A model generated the notes under the pieces. It saw only the letters and a program-made list of their open reading frames with translations, did not search any database and had not been told where the DNA came from. A stretch of 20,567 bases of DNA from Eubacterium sp. AM49-13BH (lineage in GTDB: Bacteria > Bacillota > Clostridia > Lachnospirales > Lachnospiraceae), in NCBI RefSeq assembly GCF_003464165.1, contig NZ_QSEK01000039.1:1-20567 (forward strand). Reading direction: 5' to 3'. The number at the start of each line of letters is the position of its first letter. Within the stretch, counting starts at the first letter, position 1. Shown in pieces: positions 7,598 through 16,885 of the stretch. The translations under genes and the position numbers were made by a program.

Positions 7598-8821
7598 ATG
7601 AACATTTTCAAGAAAATATACTGCAGAAGTTTTCAGACTGTATTCAAGATTGCACTGCCATTTCTTCCATACAGGAAGCCTAAAATTGTAAGTGCGTTAT
7701 CTGACATTCCATCTGTACTTAACAAAAAGAAGAAATCATGTCCTATAATTATTACAGATCCTGGAATTGCAAAGCTTGGCATTCTTTCTATGCTTACAGA
7801 TGTATTCGACAATTCCGGCATTGAATACCATGTTTACGATAAAACTGTAGCTAACCCTACAACTGATACCGTGGAAGAGGCACTTGCCATATATAAAGAT
7901 AACAAATGTGACTGCATAATCGGCTTTGGTGGCGGTTCAAGCATGGACTGTGCCAAAGCTGTTGGTGTAAGAATTGCAAGACCTAAGACACATCTGTCTA
8001 AGCTTGGAGGAATCCTTAAGGTCCATGCAAAGCTTCCTCTGCTGGTTGCAATTCCTACAACAGCAGGAACTGGAAGTGAAACTACTCTTGCAGCCGTAAT
8101 TGTAGACGCCACAACCCGCCACAAATATGCTATCAACGACTTTCCGCTTATTCCAAGATATGCAGTCCTTGACCCGAAGGTAACCATTACACTTCCTGCT
8201 TCAATTACCGCAACTACCGGAATGGATGCACTTACACATGCCGTTGAAGCCTACATCGGAAACTCAACAACTCCGGGTACAAGAAAAGATGCACTTATGG
8301 CTACTGAGTTAATATTTAACAATCTTGACAGAGCATACACTAACGGTTCTGATACAACAGCAAGAAAGAATATGCTTAAAGCTGCTTATTATGCCGGATG
8401 TGCATTCACCAAATCATATGTAGGATATGTCCATTCAATTGCACATTCTCTTGGTGGCGAATATAATGTTCCTCATGGACTTGCAAATGCCGTAATTCTC
8501 CCAATGGTTCTTGAAAGCTATGGAGAATCCATCTATAAAAAGCTGCATGACCTTGCAATTGCCGCCGGTGTTGCAGATAAGGATATGCCAGATGAGACTG
8601 CTGCCAAAGCATTTATACAGGCAGTCAAAGATATGAAAGCAAGATTTAACATTGGTGATACAATTCCTGAGATTAAAGAGAAGGATATTCCTAAGCTTGC
8701 AGGGTATGCTGACAAAGAGGCTAACCCTCTCTACCCTGTTCCGGTTCTTATGGACGCTAAGACACTCGAACAATTCTACTATAAACTTATGAAAGATAAT
8801 ACACATGAAAATGAGGTATAA
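7598..8821 (+). CDS. Iron-containing (group III) alcohol dehydrogenase
   Basis: The 407-residue cytosolic enzyme belongs to the Fe-ADH family, which interconverts alcohols and aldehydes with NAD(P). The nucleotide-binding loop GFGGGSSMDCAKA (109-121) and PTTAGTGSE (153-161) are clear. Metal ligands are all present: Asp210 and His214 in GMDALTHAVEAY, His283 in VHSIAHSLGG and His293 in NVPHGLANA. The first 25 residues form a hydrophobic, basic extension before the usual domain. The start ATG 7598 follows AGAGG by 6 nt. The stop is 1 bp before the start of the aldehyde dehydrogenase gene, so the two are coupled and probably share a substrate. Substrate cannot be read from the sequence; medium or long-chain and aromatic aldehydes are all possible. 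Confidence 0.93.
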   Translation: MNIFKKIYCRSFQTVFKIALPFLPYRKPKIVSALSDIPSVLNKKKKSCPIIITDPGIAKLGILSMLTDVFDNSGIEYHVYDKTVANPTTDTVEEALAIYKDNKCDCIIGFGGGSSMDCAKAVGVRIARPKTHLSKLGGILKVHAKLPLLVAIPTTAGTGSETTLAAVIVDATTRHKYAINDFPLIPRYAVLDPKVTITLPASITATTGMDALTHAVEAYIGNSTTPGTRKDALMATELIFNNLDRAYTNGSDTTARKNMLKAAYYAGCAFTKSYVGYVHSIAHSLGGEYNVPHGLANAVILPMVLESYGESIYKKLHDLAIAAGVADKDMPDETAAKAFIQAVKDMKARFNIGDTIPEIKEKDIPKLAGYADKEANPLYPVPVLMDAKTLEQFYYKLMKDNTHENEV

Positions 8822-8822
8822 T

Positions 8823-10201
8823 ATGGAAGCAACACAAATCAATAAACTTGTACAATCGCAGCGACATTTCTTTCTTACAGGTACAACACTTGATATAAAT
8901 GTAAGATTGATGCTTTAAAGAAACTATATTCGGCAATTAAGAAACATGAGAATGAAATATTTGATGCTCTCTATAAAGACCTTGGCAAAAGCCAGTTTGA
9001 AAGTTATATGTGTGAAGTCGGGCTTACTCTCAGTGAGATATCTTATATGCTAAAACATATTAGGAAATTCAGCAGAGAGAAAAATGTTCCAACACCCCTT
9101 GCGCAATTTCATTCCAGAAGCTTTAAAAAGCCGTCACCACGCGGAGTTGTCCTTATTATGAGTCCTTGGAATTATCCATTTCTTCTGACAATGGAACCCC
9201 TTGTTGATGCAATTGCCGCAGGAAACACTGCGATTCTTAAACCAAGTGCGTACTCACCTTATGTCAGCGATGTTATGTGCCTCATAATAAAAGAAGTATT
9301 TGACCCTGCTTATGTATCTGTTGTAACTGGCGGAAGAGCTGAAAATAACTGTCTGCTTAATGAACATTTTGATTACATATTCTTCACAGGAAGCCAGGCT
9401 GTCGGCAAGGAAGTTATGCGCAAAGCCGCTGAATACTTAACCCCGGTAACACTTGAGCTTGGCGGAAAAAGCCCATGTATAGTAACAGAATCTGCGGACT
9501 TAAAGCTTGCTGCCAGAAGAATTGTATTCGGCAAATTCTTAAACTGCGGACAGACATGTGTTGCGCCTGATTACATATATGTTCAGGACAGTATCAAGGA
9601 CCAGCTTGTGAAAGAACTTATCCACGAAACAAAGCGCCAGTTTACAGATTCTCCACTTAACAACAATGATTATGGCAAAATTGTTAATGAAAAGCATTTT
9701 AACAGAATATCAGGTCTTATCGATAATGGCAAAGTCGTTCTTGGTGGTGCATCAGATGCAGATTCACTGCGTATTGAACCTACGATAATGGATAATGTTA
9801 CATTTGACGACGCTGTGATGCAGGAAGAAATTTTTGGTCCGCTTATGCCTATACTTACCTTTCACTCTGTCGAGGATGCAGTAAACACTGTTAATGCACA
9901 CATGCACCCGCTTGCTCTGTATATATTCACTAAGAATAAGAAAGAAGCCCGTTATGTAACCTCAAGATGCAATTACGGTGGTGGATGTATCAATGATACA
10001 ATCATTCACCTTGCAACTTCCAATATGGGCTTTGGCGGATTCGGTGAAAGCGGCATGGGCTCATATCACGGAAAAGCCGGATTTGATACATTTTCACACT
10101 ATAAGAGCATTGTAGATAAAAAATGCTGGCTTGACCTGCCTATGCGCTACCAGCCATACACAAAAGCAAATAACAGTTTAATACATATGTTTTTAAAGTA
10201 A
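8823..10201 (+). CDS. Aldehyde dehydrogenase (ALDH3/YwdH-like), frameshifted near the N-terminus in this sequence
   Basis: This NAD(P)-dependent enzyme oxidises aldehydes to acids. Starting at ATG 8823 (GAGG 6 nt upstream) the frame reads MEATQINKLVQSQRHFFLTG and then hits a stop; insertion of one A near 8905 restores VRIDALKKLYSAIKKHENEIFDALYKDLGK and joins the long frame that covers the rest, about 459 residues in total. The catalytic elements are MSPWNYPF, LKPSAYSP, the cofactor loop FFTGSQAVG, LELGGKSP with the general base Glu, and NCGQTCVAPDY with the nucleophilic Cys. The C-terminal GFGESGMGSYHGKAGFDTFSH is typical of class 3 ALDHs. Coupled to the upstream Fe-ADH, it could complete an alcohol to acid route or detoxify aldehydes. 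Whether the frameshift is real decides whether the strain has the activity. Confidence 0.88.
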
Positions 10202-10212
10202 TCACTTTGCAT

Positions 10213-10260
10213 AAAAAACAGCGCTATATTGCATACAATGGCATACGGCGCTGTTTTTAT
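10213..10260. terminator. Bidirectional terminator between aldh and the convergent epimerase gene
   Basis: AAAAAACAGCGC (10213-10224) pairs with GCGCTGTTTTT (10248-10258) around a 23-nt loop that can fold further (GCATAC occurs twice). Runs of A and T at both ends suit termination in both directions between two convergent genes. Confidence 0.85.
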
Positions 10261-10273
10261 GTTAATAATGTTA

Positions 10274-11143
10274 TTAATAAAATAAGATTGAAAATGACTT
10301 CTCGAAAACTTCTCCGGCATCAAGATGATTACTGTATTCCCTGTCCTTAAGCTCCCCTGTAAAATCTATGGCATCTGTTCTTCCATACCACGGCTCTATA
10401 CATACAAATGGAACATTTTTTGATTTGCATGACCACAGACCAAATACCGGCGTATCAAACTTAACTGTAACAAAAGGCTTTTCATTTTTTATAAGACTTA
10501 CAGTTCCTGCCTGACTTCCCTCAATTATAAATGCATCTTTTTCAAAGCTGTCCTCTTGTATTGTATATTCATGATTAATTAATGGCAGCTCATACTCTTC
10601 CCTAGCCATTAATTGATAATCTCCTATCAGATGATATGTAATTCTGTCTGCATCAAATCTTATCTTACAGCCAGCCATGCTTGCATCATTCTCTGGTGTT
10701 ACAAAAGCCGGATGACCACCTATGCTGAAATGCATCATTACATTATCTTTATTGATTACTCTGTACACCTCTTTAATTTCATTGTCAATAAGGTGATACT
10801 CCAGCTCCAATGTAAAATCAAAAGGATATTTTTCTTTAGTATTTTCATCGGATTCAAGTCTCATAACCAGCATATCGTCAGTATGTTTAACAAGTGTGAA
10901 CTCCATATCTCTTGCAAATCCGTGCTGACCCATTTCATATACTTTTCCATTATAAATGCTTTGGTTATCCTTATATTTGCCAATAAGCGGGAAAAGAACA
11001 GGTGCAACTCTTTTCCATCCTTCGGGATTGGCATTCCACATTCTGTGTGTATTGTCCGTTTTACACAATACATCTCTTATTTCACATCCCTTAGAATCCA
11101 CCGTAACTTTTAAAATGTTGTTTTCTAATACATACTCTGCCAT
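10274..11143 (-). CDS. Aldose 1-epimerase family protein (LacX/GalM-like)
   Basis: The 289-residue protein belongs to the galactose mutarotase-like superfamily, closest by eye to LacX-type members; these interconvert alpha and beta anomers of sugars or sugar phosphates in the cytosol. Recognisable points are KRVAPVLFPLIGKYKDN, GQHGFARDMEF (first conserved His), HFSIGGHPAF (second His) and VCIEPWYGRTD (conserved Glu). I choose ATG 11143 (MAEYVLENN), preceded by AGGAGG at a 5-nt distance, rather than the upstream TTG/ATG positions that overlap the promoter. It is transcribed alone from a promoter inside the tail of the tRNA terminator. Exact sugar substrate unknown. Confidence 0.88.
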   Translation of the reverse strand: MAEYVLENNILKVTVDSKGCEIRDVLCKTDNTHRMWNANPEGWKRVAPVLFPLIGKYKDNQSIYNGKVYEMGQHGFARDMEFTLVKHTDDMLVMRLESDENTKEKYPFDFTLELEYHLIDNEIKEVYRVINKDNVMMHFSIGGHPAFVTPENDASMAGCKIRFDADRITYHLIGDYQLMAREEYELPLINHEYTIQEDSFEKDAFIIEGSQAGTVSLIKNEKPFVTVKFDTPVFGLWSCKSKNVPFVCIEPWYGRTDAIDFTGELKDREYSNHLDAGEVFEKSFSILFY

Positions 11144-11173
11144 ATTGGCCTCCTTTCCGGACATGTTTTTTTT

Positions 11174-11202
11174 ATTGTACACCACAATCTGATATTTTCC
11201 AA
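11174..11202 (-). promoter_or_regulatory. Promoter of the epimerase gene
   Basis: TTGGAA (11197-11202) and TACAAT (11174-11179) on the minus strand with a 17-bp spacer. It starts directly after the U-tract of the tRNA-Leu terminator, a very compact arrangement. Confidence 0.65.
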
Positions 11203-11204
11203 AT

Positions 11205-11236
11205 AAAAAAAGCTGACACACAAAAAGTGCATCAGC
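11205..11236 (-). terminator. Terminator downstream of tRNA-Leu
   Basis: A 10-bp stem (GCTGATGCAC / GTGTGTCAGC, with two G-U pairs) with a TTTTT loop is followed by seven T on the minus strand. It lies 12 nt after the tRNA 3' end and should define the precursor. Confidence 0.85.
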
Positions 11237-11247
11237 CTAAAAAAATA

Positions 11248-11329
11248 TGCGGATAACAGGAGTTGAACCTGCACGTCTGTTGACACTAGAACCTAAATCT
11301 AGCGCGTCTGCCAATTCCGCCATATCCGC
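11248..11329 (-). tRNA. tRNA-Leu (anticodon UAG)
   Basis: Reading the minus strand from 11329, GCGGATA (acceptor) pairs with TATCCGC near the 3' end. The D-arm starts GGCGGAATTGGCAGACGCGC, the anticodon arm is CTAGA-TTTAGGT-TCTAG with anticodon TAG (decodes CUA), a long class II variable arm follows, and the T-arm is GCAGG-TTCAACT-CCTGT. The discriminator base is A, as expected for leucine. CCA is not encoded. It has its own promoter and terminator. Confidence 0.95.
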
Positions 11330-11340
11330 GAACATATGCT

Positions 11341-11369
11341 ATATTACCATATTCTTACGAGGTCGTCAA
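11341..11369 (-). promoter_or_regulatory. Promoter of tRNA-Leu
   Basis: TTGACG (11364-11369), 17-bp spacer, TAATAT (11341-11346) on the minus strand; the -10 box ends about 12 bp before the tRNA. It sits right after the stop codon of the MATE gene. Confidence 0.75.
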
Positions 11370-11371
11370 CC

Positions 11372-12763
11372 TCACGCCAGATTCTGTTCACATTCATTTT
11401 GTTTATTTTCCGCCAGTCTCATAACTTCCTTCCATGCAGGCGAGAACAGATAATAACCTATCATTGCAAACATTCCAAAGCTGAAAGAAATTGGGAAGCA
11501 CAACATTACCCATGTTCCATCAAAGTATCTGTTAATAATATAGGCACTTGGAATTCTGACTGCCCAAAGCATAAGGATGTTGACAATTGTAGTATAACGC
11601 ACCTTTCCTGTTCCGTTTACAATAGATATTATACAGTTAAAGATAGCATAAAACCACTGTGAAAGCAGCATGACAACAACATGTCTGCTAGCATACATCA
11701 ATACCATTTCATCTGACGAGAAGAAACGGATTATAGGTTTATGTATCATTATAAAAAGCAATCCAAAACTTAATGTAATCAGACCTGAACACAATGGAAT
11801 TCTCCAGTGTCCCTCTTTAATTCTTGAATATTTCTTAGCACCATAATTCTGTCCTGAAAATGTAGTGGCCGCCGAAGATAATCCGGTAATTGCTATGTTA
11901 GCGCATCCTGTAATTCTTCCTGCTACTGCACCTCCGGCCATAAATATAGCCCCCTGTGAGTTATTAAAGGTCTGTAATGCAACATGTCCTAATGAATAAA
12001 GCGAATTATTAAGTCCAACAGGTAAGCCAATAGCCAGAATATCCTTCATCATTGTTCCAGAGAATCTTCTCGGCAAAAATGTAAACTGTATCTCCGGAAA
12101 CTTCTTTCTTATGTAAACAATACTTATAATCCATGATATAAACATGGCAATACTTGTAGAAAGTGCTGCCCCGGCTACATCCATTCCAAACACTGCAACA
12201 AACAATAAATCAAATAGTATATTAGAAACACATGACACAACCAGAAACCATAGCGAAGCCTTGCTGTCTCCAAGTCCTCTTAAAATTCCGGCGTTCATAT
12301 TATAGCCCAGATTACCGAGTGTGCCTAAGAATACAACCCTCGTATAGATTAATGCGGCATCCCACACATCCTGCGGCACTTTCATGAATTCCAGAATATA
12401 CGGTGCTGCAAACCATCCAAGAATTCCAATCGGAATACCTATAATATATATAAATGTTATTGAAGTTCCGCATACTGAAACAACCTTTCCCGATTCCCTG
12501 GCCCCGGTATATTGTGAAATAAGAATAGACACACCTGTTCCTATTCCTAAAAAGACACATAATAATACTTCAACTGGCTGTGAACTCGTTCCTACCGCAG
12601 CTAAAGATGTATCACCACAGTATTTACCTATTACAAGTGCATCAACTGTAGTATATAACTGCTGCAATACATTTCCAATAATAATCGGTATCGCAAACAG
12701 TATGATATTTCTCATGATATGACCTGTGGTCATATCAATCTTGCCTTTTTTTGAATTTGCCAT
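11372..12763 (-). CDS. MATE family efflux transporter
   Basis: The 463-residue polytopic membrane protein has about 12 hydrophobic segments and the layout of the MATE family, which exports cationic drugs or metabolites in exchange for Na+ or H+. The N-terminus KIDMTTGHIMRNIILFAIPIIIGNVLQQ and the segment TTVDALVIGKYCGDTSLAAVGTS match the first two helices of the clostridial/DinF-like branch; a related pattern recurs in the second half, as expected for two 6-helix bundles. The start ATG 12763 follows AGGAG by 6 nt. The upstream gap of 178 bp is A+T-rich without a convincing promoter. Substrate unknown; no neighbouring regulator hints at one. Confidence 0.92.
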   Translation of the reverse strand: MANSKKGKIDMTTGHIMRNIILFAIPIIIGNVLQQLYTTVDALVIGKYCGDTSLAAVGTSSQPVEVLLCVFLGIGTGVSILISQYTGARESGKVVSVCGTSITFIYIIGIPIGILGWFAAPYILEFMKVPQDVWDAALIYTRVVFLGTLGNLGYNMNAGILRGLGDSKASLWFLVVSCVSNILFDLLFVAVFGMDVAGAALSTSIAMFISWIISIVYIRKKFPEIQFTFLPRRFSGTMMKDILAIGLPVGLNNSLYSLGHVALQTFNNSQGAIFMAGGAVAGRITGCANIAITGLSSAATTFSGQNYGAKKYSRIKEGHWRIPLCSGLITLSFGLLFIMIHKPIIRFFSSDEMVLMYASRHVVVMLLSQWFYAIFNCIISIVNGTGKVRYTTIVNILMLWAVRIPSAYIINRYFDGTWVMLCFPISFSFGMFAMIGYYLFSPAWKEVMRLAENKQNECEQNLA

Positions 12764-12941
12764 AATTTACTCCTACCTATTACAAAATAACTTATCTGCA
12801 TTCTTTATCTATAATAATACTGTAATCCAACCATATATTCTAGTGATTTATAGCACAAAGTACAGAAAAATTGCTATCATTTCTTTAAAATAGGTTTGTA
12901 AATAATAAAGCTTCTATAAGACAATTATATATATTATTATG

Positions 12942-13766
12942 TTACCCCATAATTGCATTAAATATTTCATCTAATGCAGTCACATCAAGCTCCTCAGCCT
13001 TTCCTGAATCGACAAGTTCAGCTACCTTTGCATCCATTGGAAGCTTTGCAACAGTCTTGATATCATTAGCTGCTGCCACTTCATCAATCTTACTCTTTCC
13101 GTATATATAATGAATATTACCGCAGTCTGGACATTTGAAATAAGACATATTCTCGACAATTCCAAGAACCGGAATATTCATAAGCTTAGCCATATTAATT
13201 GCCTTCTCAACAATCATTGAAACAAGGTCCTGTGGTGAAGTCACTATAATGATTCCATCTATTGGCATAGACTGGAAAACTGTAAGAGGAACATCTCCTG
13301 TTCCTGGAGGGCAGTCAACAAACATACAGTCTGTCTCATCCCAGTCAACATCTTCCCAGAACTGCTTAACAACACCAGCAATAACAGGGCCTCTCCATAT
13401 AACAGGGTCAGTCTCCTTTTCCATAAGAAGATTAAGTGACATAACCTTAATACCATTCTTTGAAGTCTCAGGATACATTACAGTTCCATCTTCATTACAT
13501 GTTACCCTTTCTGTAAGTCCAAAAGACTTAGGAATTGATGGTCCTGTAATATCTGCATCAAGTATTGCTGCCTTCTTTCCTTCCTTGTTAGCCTTAACTG
13601 CCAGCATTGATGTGACAAGTGATTTACCAACCCCACCCTTGCCACTGACAACAGCTATAACCTTCTTAACTTTGCCATTATTGACATTACGCACTATCTG
13701 TGGTCCTTTTCTTGATTCGCAGTCTGAACTGCAGCTTGAGCAGCTTCCTGAACAATTCTCGCTCAT
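12942..13766 (-). CDS. mrp: Mrp/Nbp35-type P-loop ATPase, Fe-S cluster carrier
   Basis: Cytosolic ATPase of the Mrp/Nbp35/ApbC family, which binds and transfers Fe-S clusters to target proteins. The 274-residue protein has an N-terminal cysteine group (Cys5, 9, 12, 16) as in Nbp35-like members, the deviant Walker A GKGGVGKS (42-49), the switch DADITGPSIPK (70-80), DCPPGTGD (151-158) and the C-terminal KCPDCG (Cys212, Cys215) that carries the bridging cluster between subunits. GGAGG lies 5 nt before ATG 13766, within the 12-bp gap to the stop of the upstream EAL gene, so both are in one operon. A link between c-di-GMP turnover and Fe-S assembly is not known to me; co-transcription may be incidental. 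Confidence 0.93.
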   Translation of the reverse strand: MSENCSGSCSSCSSDCESRKGPQIVRNVNNGKVKKVIAVVSGKGGVGKSLVTSMLAVKANKEGKKAAILDADITGPSIPKSFGLTERVTCNEDGTVMYPETSKNGIKVMSLNLLMEKETDPVIWRGPVIAGVVKQFWEDVDWDETDCMFVDCPPGTGDVPLTVFQSMPIDGIIIVTSPQDLVSMIVEKAINMAKLMNIPVLGIVENMSYFKCPDCGNIHYIYGKSKIDEVAAANDIKTVAKLPMDAKVAELVDSGKAEELDVTALDEIFNAIMG

Positions 13767-13778
13767 AACTTCCTCCCA

Positions 13779-16049
13779 TTATTCATTCATATATTTTTGT
13801 TCAAATTCTTCGACTGGTATAGGCTTTGAGAAATAATATCCCTGGAATATATGACACCCCATCTCTGTCAGCATAAGAAGCTGTTTGTCTGTCTCTACTC
13901 CTTCAGTAATTACCTCCATTCCAAGCTTTCCACCAAGAGAAATAATAGTCTCCAGAATATCCTGTCCCTTAACCTCATTCTCTGTAGCACGAAGGAATGC
14001 CATATCAATCTTAAGAACATCTGCACTTATATCTTTTAACATATTCAGCGAAGAATATCCACTTCCAAAATCATCAATCTCTATCTTAAATCCATAATCC
14101 CTGAGGTTCTTAATTACCTCCATATTCTTCTTAAGATCAGACATAAGTGCTGTCTCGGTAATCTCTAACTTTAACATCTTAGGTTCAATATCATATTTCT
14201 TAACAATCGATGTAATAACCTCATATACATCTATAAGATAAAAATCCTTAGTAGATATATTTACAGAAATATAATGAACCGTATCTCCCTTCTTCTTCCA
14301 TTCACTTAATTTAGCTGCTGCACATTCCCACATATACATATCAAGCTTATATATAAGACCTGTAGTCTCCAGAATATCAATGAAGAAGAATGGCGACAGC
14401 AACCCTCTATCAGGATGCTGCCAACGCACAAGTGCCTCTGCTCCATAAGTCTTACCATGCGTATTAACCTGTGGCTGAAGAAACATTTTAAATTCTTTTC
14501 TTTCAAGTGCACCCTCAAATTCTCCAATAACTCTTCTTTCTTCAAGAGTTCTCTTTAACAGCTTATCATCATAGTATGCAATATTAACTTCATAATTATT
14601 CTTAATAGTCTCGCTCGCAATAAATGCTTTATCACACATATTACTTACAGGCTCATCAACATCTTCAATATCATAAACACCAACTACAACCCTTATCTTA
14701 AATGATGCATTGTTGAATCTGTCCTGCATGCTTACAATACTATTCTGCATTATTTCATTATTAAAACTGTCCTTCGGCATACACACAGCAAATCTGTCAT
14801 TCTGGATTCTTCCACATATATAGCCACTTTCAGATGAAGCCTTAATAAGCCCCGCCTGCATTTTAATAATCTCATCACCTTTTTCGATTCCAAAAAGCTC
14901 ATTAACAAGTTTAAAATCTTTAATATTACTGCACACCAGGCAATATTTGTGATTCCTGTCGTTTCGCACTACATTTGCAGTTTCCTCATAGAACTGCTCC
15001 TTATTAAGAAGTCCCGTGAGATTATCATGTGTAGCTCTGAACTTTTCATATTCTAAAAGCTCAACAGCTTCCGTACGATCATTAAATATGAAATAATCAC
15101 ATATAAAATTATGCTTATCATCATATACACGATTATATGAAATATCAAAGCTTCTTCTCTCTTTCCCCTCGCTGATTGTCTGCCTGAATTTCTTATTATC
15201 ATGCTCTGTCTGAGTCTGAAGCCAGCTTGCATAATTATGCTCTACTTCATTAATATTATCAGTAATAGAATACATTTCTTTAACAATACCATTACAGTAT
15301 ATACATCTTCCAGCATTATCAAAACATATAATTCCACTATTCATATCTCTGATTATAAGTGAAAATGTATTCTCAATAAGCTCATTAGGAACATAACTGT
15401 ATGTCAGATAATATATAAGTACAGACATGATACCAAATGCAACCATTGACATGTCATATATTGAATCAGACCATGTAGTCATTATATCAAGTAAAGATGC
15501 AGCAAATAATAATATAAGAATAGCAAAATACCTGAATCTGTAGAATCTTGACATTCTCTCAACCATTACTATATAACTTAAAATAAGCATCAACATAATG
15601 CCATAAGCATATACATAATGTAACCTACCCAGAACATTCCCCTTTGCAAACTGAACAATTATCTGGTCATCCGATATATCTGTTATATCAAATATCCATC
15701 TCGTCCATGCATTAATCAAAAATGCAACGGTCTCAAACAGCGAATAGGCAATCATAAATACTTTTACACTCACAATGCCCTTAAACATGCCTGTATAATA
15801 CTGGGTATAATACATAAGAAGTACAAGCAGCCAGTCAAAGCTCGCCATAATAAGTCCCTTGCACAACACTGTAATGGTAATTCCTGGAACACATATATAT
15901 ACTAAAAATATTATCCCACATATAAATGCACCAAGCTCATATAAAAACACAACTCTTGCCAATGCACCCTCTTTTTTATATGCCTTTAAAGCACACGCCC
16001 CAATCATTAAAATTACCGCTGTAATAATAAGCCCATAAAATACTCTCAT
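13779..16049 (-). CDS. Membrane c-di-GMP phosphodiesterase: 7TM - PAS - degenerate GGDEF - EAL
   Basis: The 756-residue protein has about seven N-terminal membrane segments (1-220, resembling histidine-kinase-type 7TM sensors), a PAS-like domain (about 225-330), a GGDEF domain (about 335-490) and an EAL domain (about 505-750). The GGDEF signature is RIQNDRF (414-420), so cyclase activity is probably lost and the domain may bind GTP or be structural. The EAL domain looks complete: EAL 538-540, Asn597, Glu629, DDFGSG with Asp659 and Asp660, Lys680 and Glu716. It should hydrolyse c-di-GMP to pGpG in response to a membrane or extracellular signal. ATG 16049 follows AGGAG by 9 nt and a clear promoter. 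mrp follows in the same operon. Confidence 0.93.
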   Translation of the reverse strand: MRVFYGLIITAVILMIGACALKAYKKEGALARVVFLYELGAFICGIIFLVYICVPGITITVLCKGLIMASFDWLLVLLMYYTQYYTGMFKGIVSVKVFMIAYSLFETVAFLINAWTRWIFDITDISDDQIIVQFAKGNVLGRLHYVYAYGIMLMLILSYIVMVERMSRFYRFRYFAILILLFAASLLDIMTTWSDSIYDMSMVAFGIMSVLIYYLTYSYVPNELIENTFSLIIRDMNSGIICFDNAGRCIYCNGIVKEMYSITDNINEVEHNYASWLQTQTEHDNKKFRQTISEGKERRSFDISYNRVYDDKHNFICDYFIFNDRTEAVELLEYEKFRATHDNLTGLLNKEQFYEETANVVRNDRNHKYCLVCSNIKDFKLVNELFGIEKGDEIIKMQAGLIKASSESGYICGRIQNDRFAVCMPKDSFNNEIMQNSIVSMQDRFNNASFKIRVVVGVYDIEDVDEPVSNMCDKAFIASETIKNNYEVNIAYYDDKLLKRTLEERRVIGEFEGALERKEFKMFLQPQVNTHGKTYGAEALVRWQHPDRGLLSPFFFIDILETTGLIYKLDMYMWECAAAKLSEWKKKGDTVHYISVNISTKDFYLIDVYEVITSIVKKYDIEPKMLKLEITETALMSDLKKNMEVIKNLRDYGFKIEIDDFGSGYSSLNMLKDISADVLKIDMAFLRATENEVKGQDILETIISLGGKLGMEVITEGVETDKQLLMLTEMGCHIFQGYYFSKPIPVEEFEQKYMNE

Positions 16050-16099
16050 AAGCGATATCTCCTAAATCAATACTAAATTTCACGACTTGTTTAAATAGT

Positions 16100-16128
16100 A
16101 TTATAGCGCAAACTTCTTATTATTGCAA
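16100..16128 (-). promoter_or_regulatory. Promoter of the EAL-mrp operon
   Basis: TTGCAA (16123-16128), a 17-bp spacer and perfect TATAAT (16100-16105) on the minus strand, about 50 bp before the ATG. Its -35 is close to the end of the methyltransferase gene and no terminator separates the units, so some read-through is likely. Confidence 0.75.
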
Positions 16129-16149
16129 ATGTGGCACAGCCAGATTCTT

Positions 16150-16821
16150 TTAACTCTGGTAAACAAACAGACGATTCATTCCCTCCTGCCACGGATACTC
16201 AAATTCCAGATAAATAATTTCCTTTCCAAAACGTGCAAATCTTTCTTTCCAGTAATTTGTTGTAGCCTGTCTTAGTCTCATAATATGATTCTCTTCATAA
16301 ATGTTATTTCCCATATTCTCATATCCGAAACTTTCCAGTTCTTCTTTTGAATAATACGGATTCATTTTAATAAACCAATATCCACCAGGCTTCAATACCC
16401 GTTCTAAATCTTCAACTACCTCCTTTGACACATCTTTAGGCATTACATCCAACACATTTGATAATATCACTCCATCAAATGAATTTTCTTCTAATTGCTT
16501 TACCGTATGGTCTGTACCTTCAAGAAAAGTTGCCGTTTTATAATCACTTAATCTTGCTGTTTCAGTTGCAAATTCTATGCCCGTTTTTGAAGCATCAATT
16601 CCTAAAACTTTATGTGTAGGCTGATACTGCAAATATTGAAAAGAAATATCTCCTGTACCACAGCCAAAATCTAATACATTTGTTGTTTTTTGTGCAAACA
16701 GCTTTAACGCCTCGTCAAACATTGTTTCCACTTGTAAATCTAAATTTCTTAAATCCACAGGTGTACATTCCTTAAATACCTGATTCCACATTTCTGTTTC
16801 TCGCTCATATGCCTTGTTCAT
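16150..16821 (-). CDS. Class I SAM-dependent methyltransferase
   Basis: The 223-residue protein has the Rossmann methyltransferase layout: motif I VLDFGCGTGDISF (49-61) for S-adenosylmethionine, VLGIDASKTG with the acidic ribose-binding residue, FDGVILSNVLDVMP and the post-motif LKPGGYWFIKMNPYY. The N-terminal YERETEMWNQVFKECTP is not a known substrate domain to me. The target, small molecule or macromolecule, cannot be told. I choose ATG 16821, with GGAG 11 nt upstream, over the GTG at 16848 that would precede the ribosome binding site. It lies downstream of the ASCH gene on the same strand, with about 200 bp between them. Confidence 0.85.
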   Translation of the reverse strand: MNKAYERETEMWNQVFKECTPVDLRNLDLQVETMFDEALKLFAQKTTNVLDFGCGTGDISFQYLQYQPTHKVLGIDASKTGIEFATETARLSDYKTATFLEGTDHTVKQLEENSFDGVILSNVLDVMPKDVSKEVVEDLERVLKPGGYWFIKMNPYYSKEELESFGYENMGNNIYEENHIMRLRQATTNYWKERFARFGKEIIYLEFEYPWQEGMNRLFVYQS

Positions 16822-16885
16822 AATGCTGCCATCTCCTTTTATTCTCACACATGCTGCACAGCAGGACCGCCCTTATCAAATTCAT

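Noticed and set aside
7834..8187. Minus-strand frame of 117 codons inside the alcohol dehydrogenase
   Set aside because: It overlaps a full Fe-ADH with all motifs and has no domain signal of its own.
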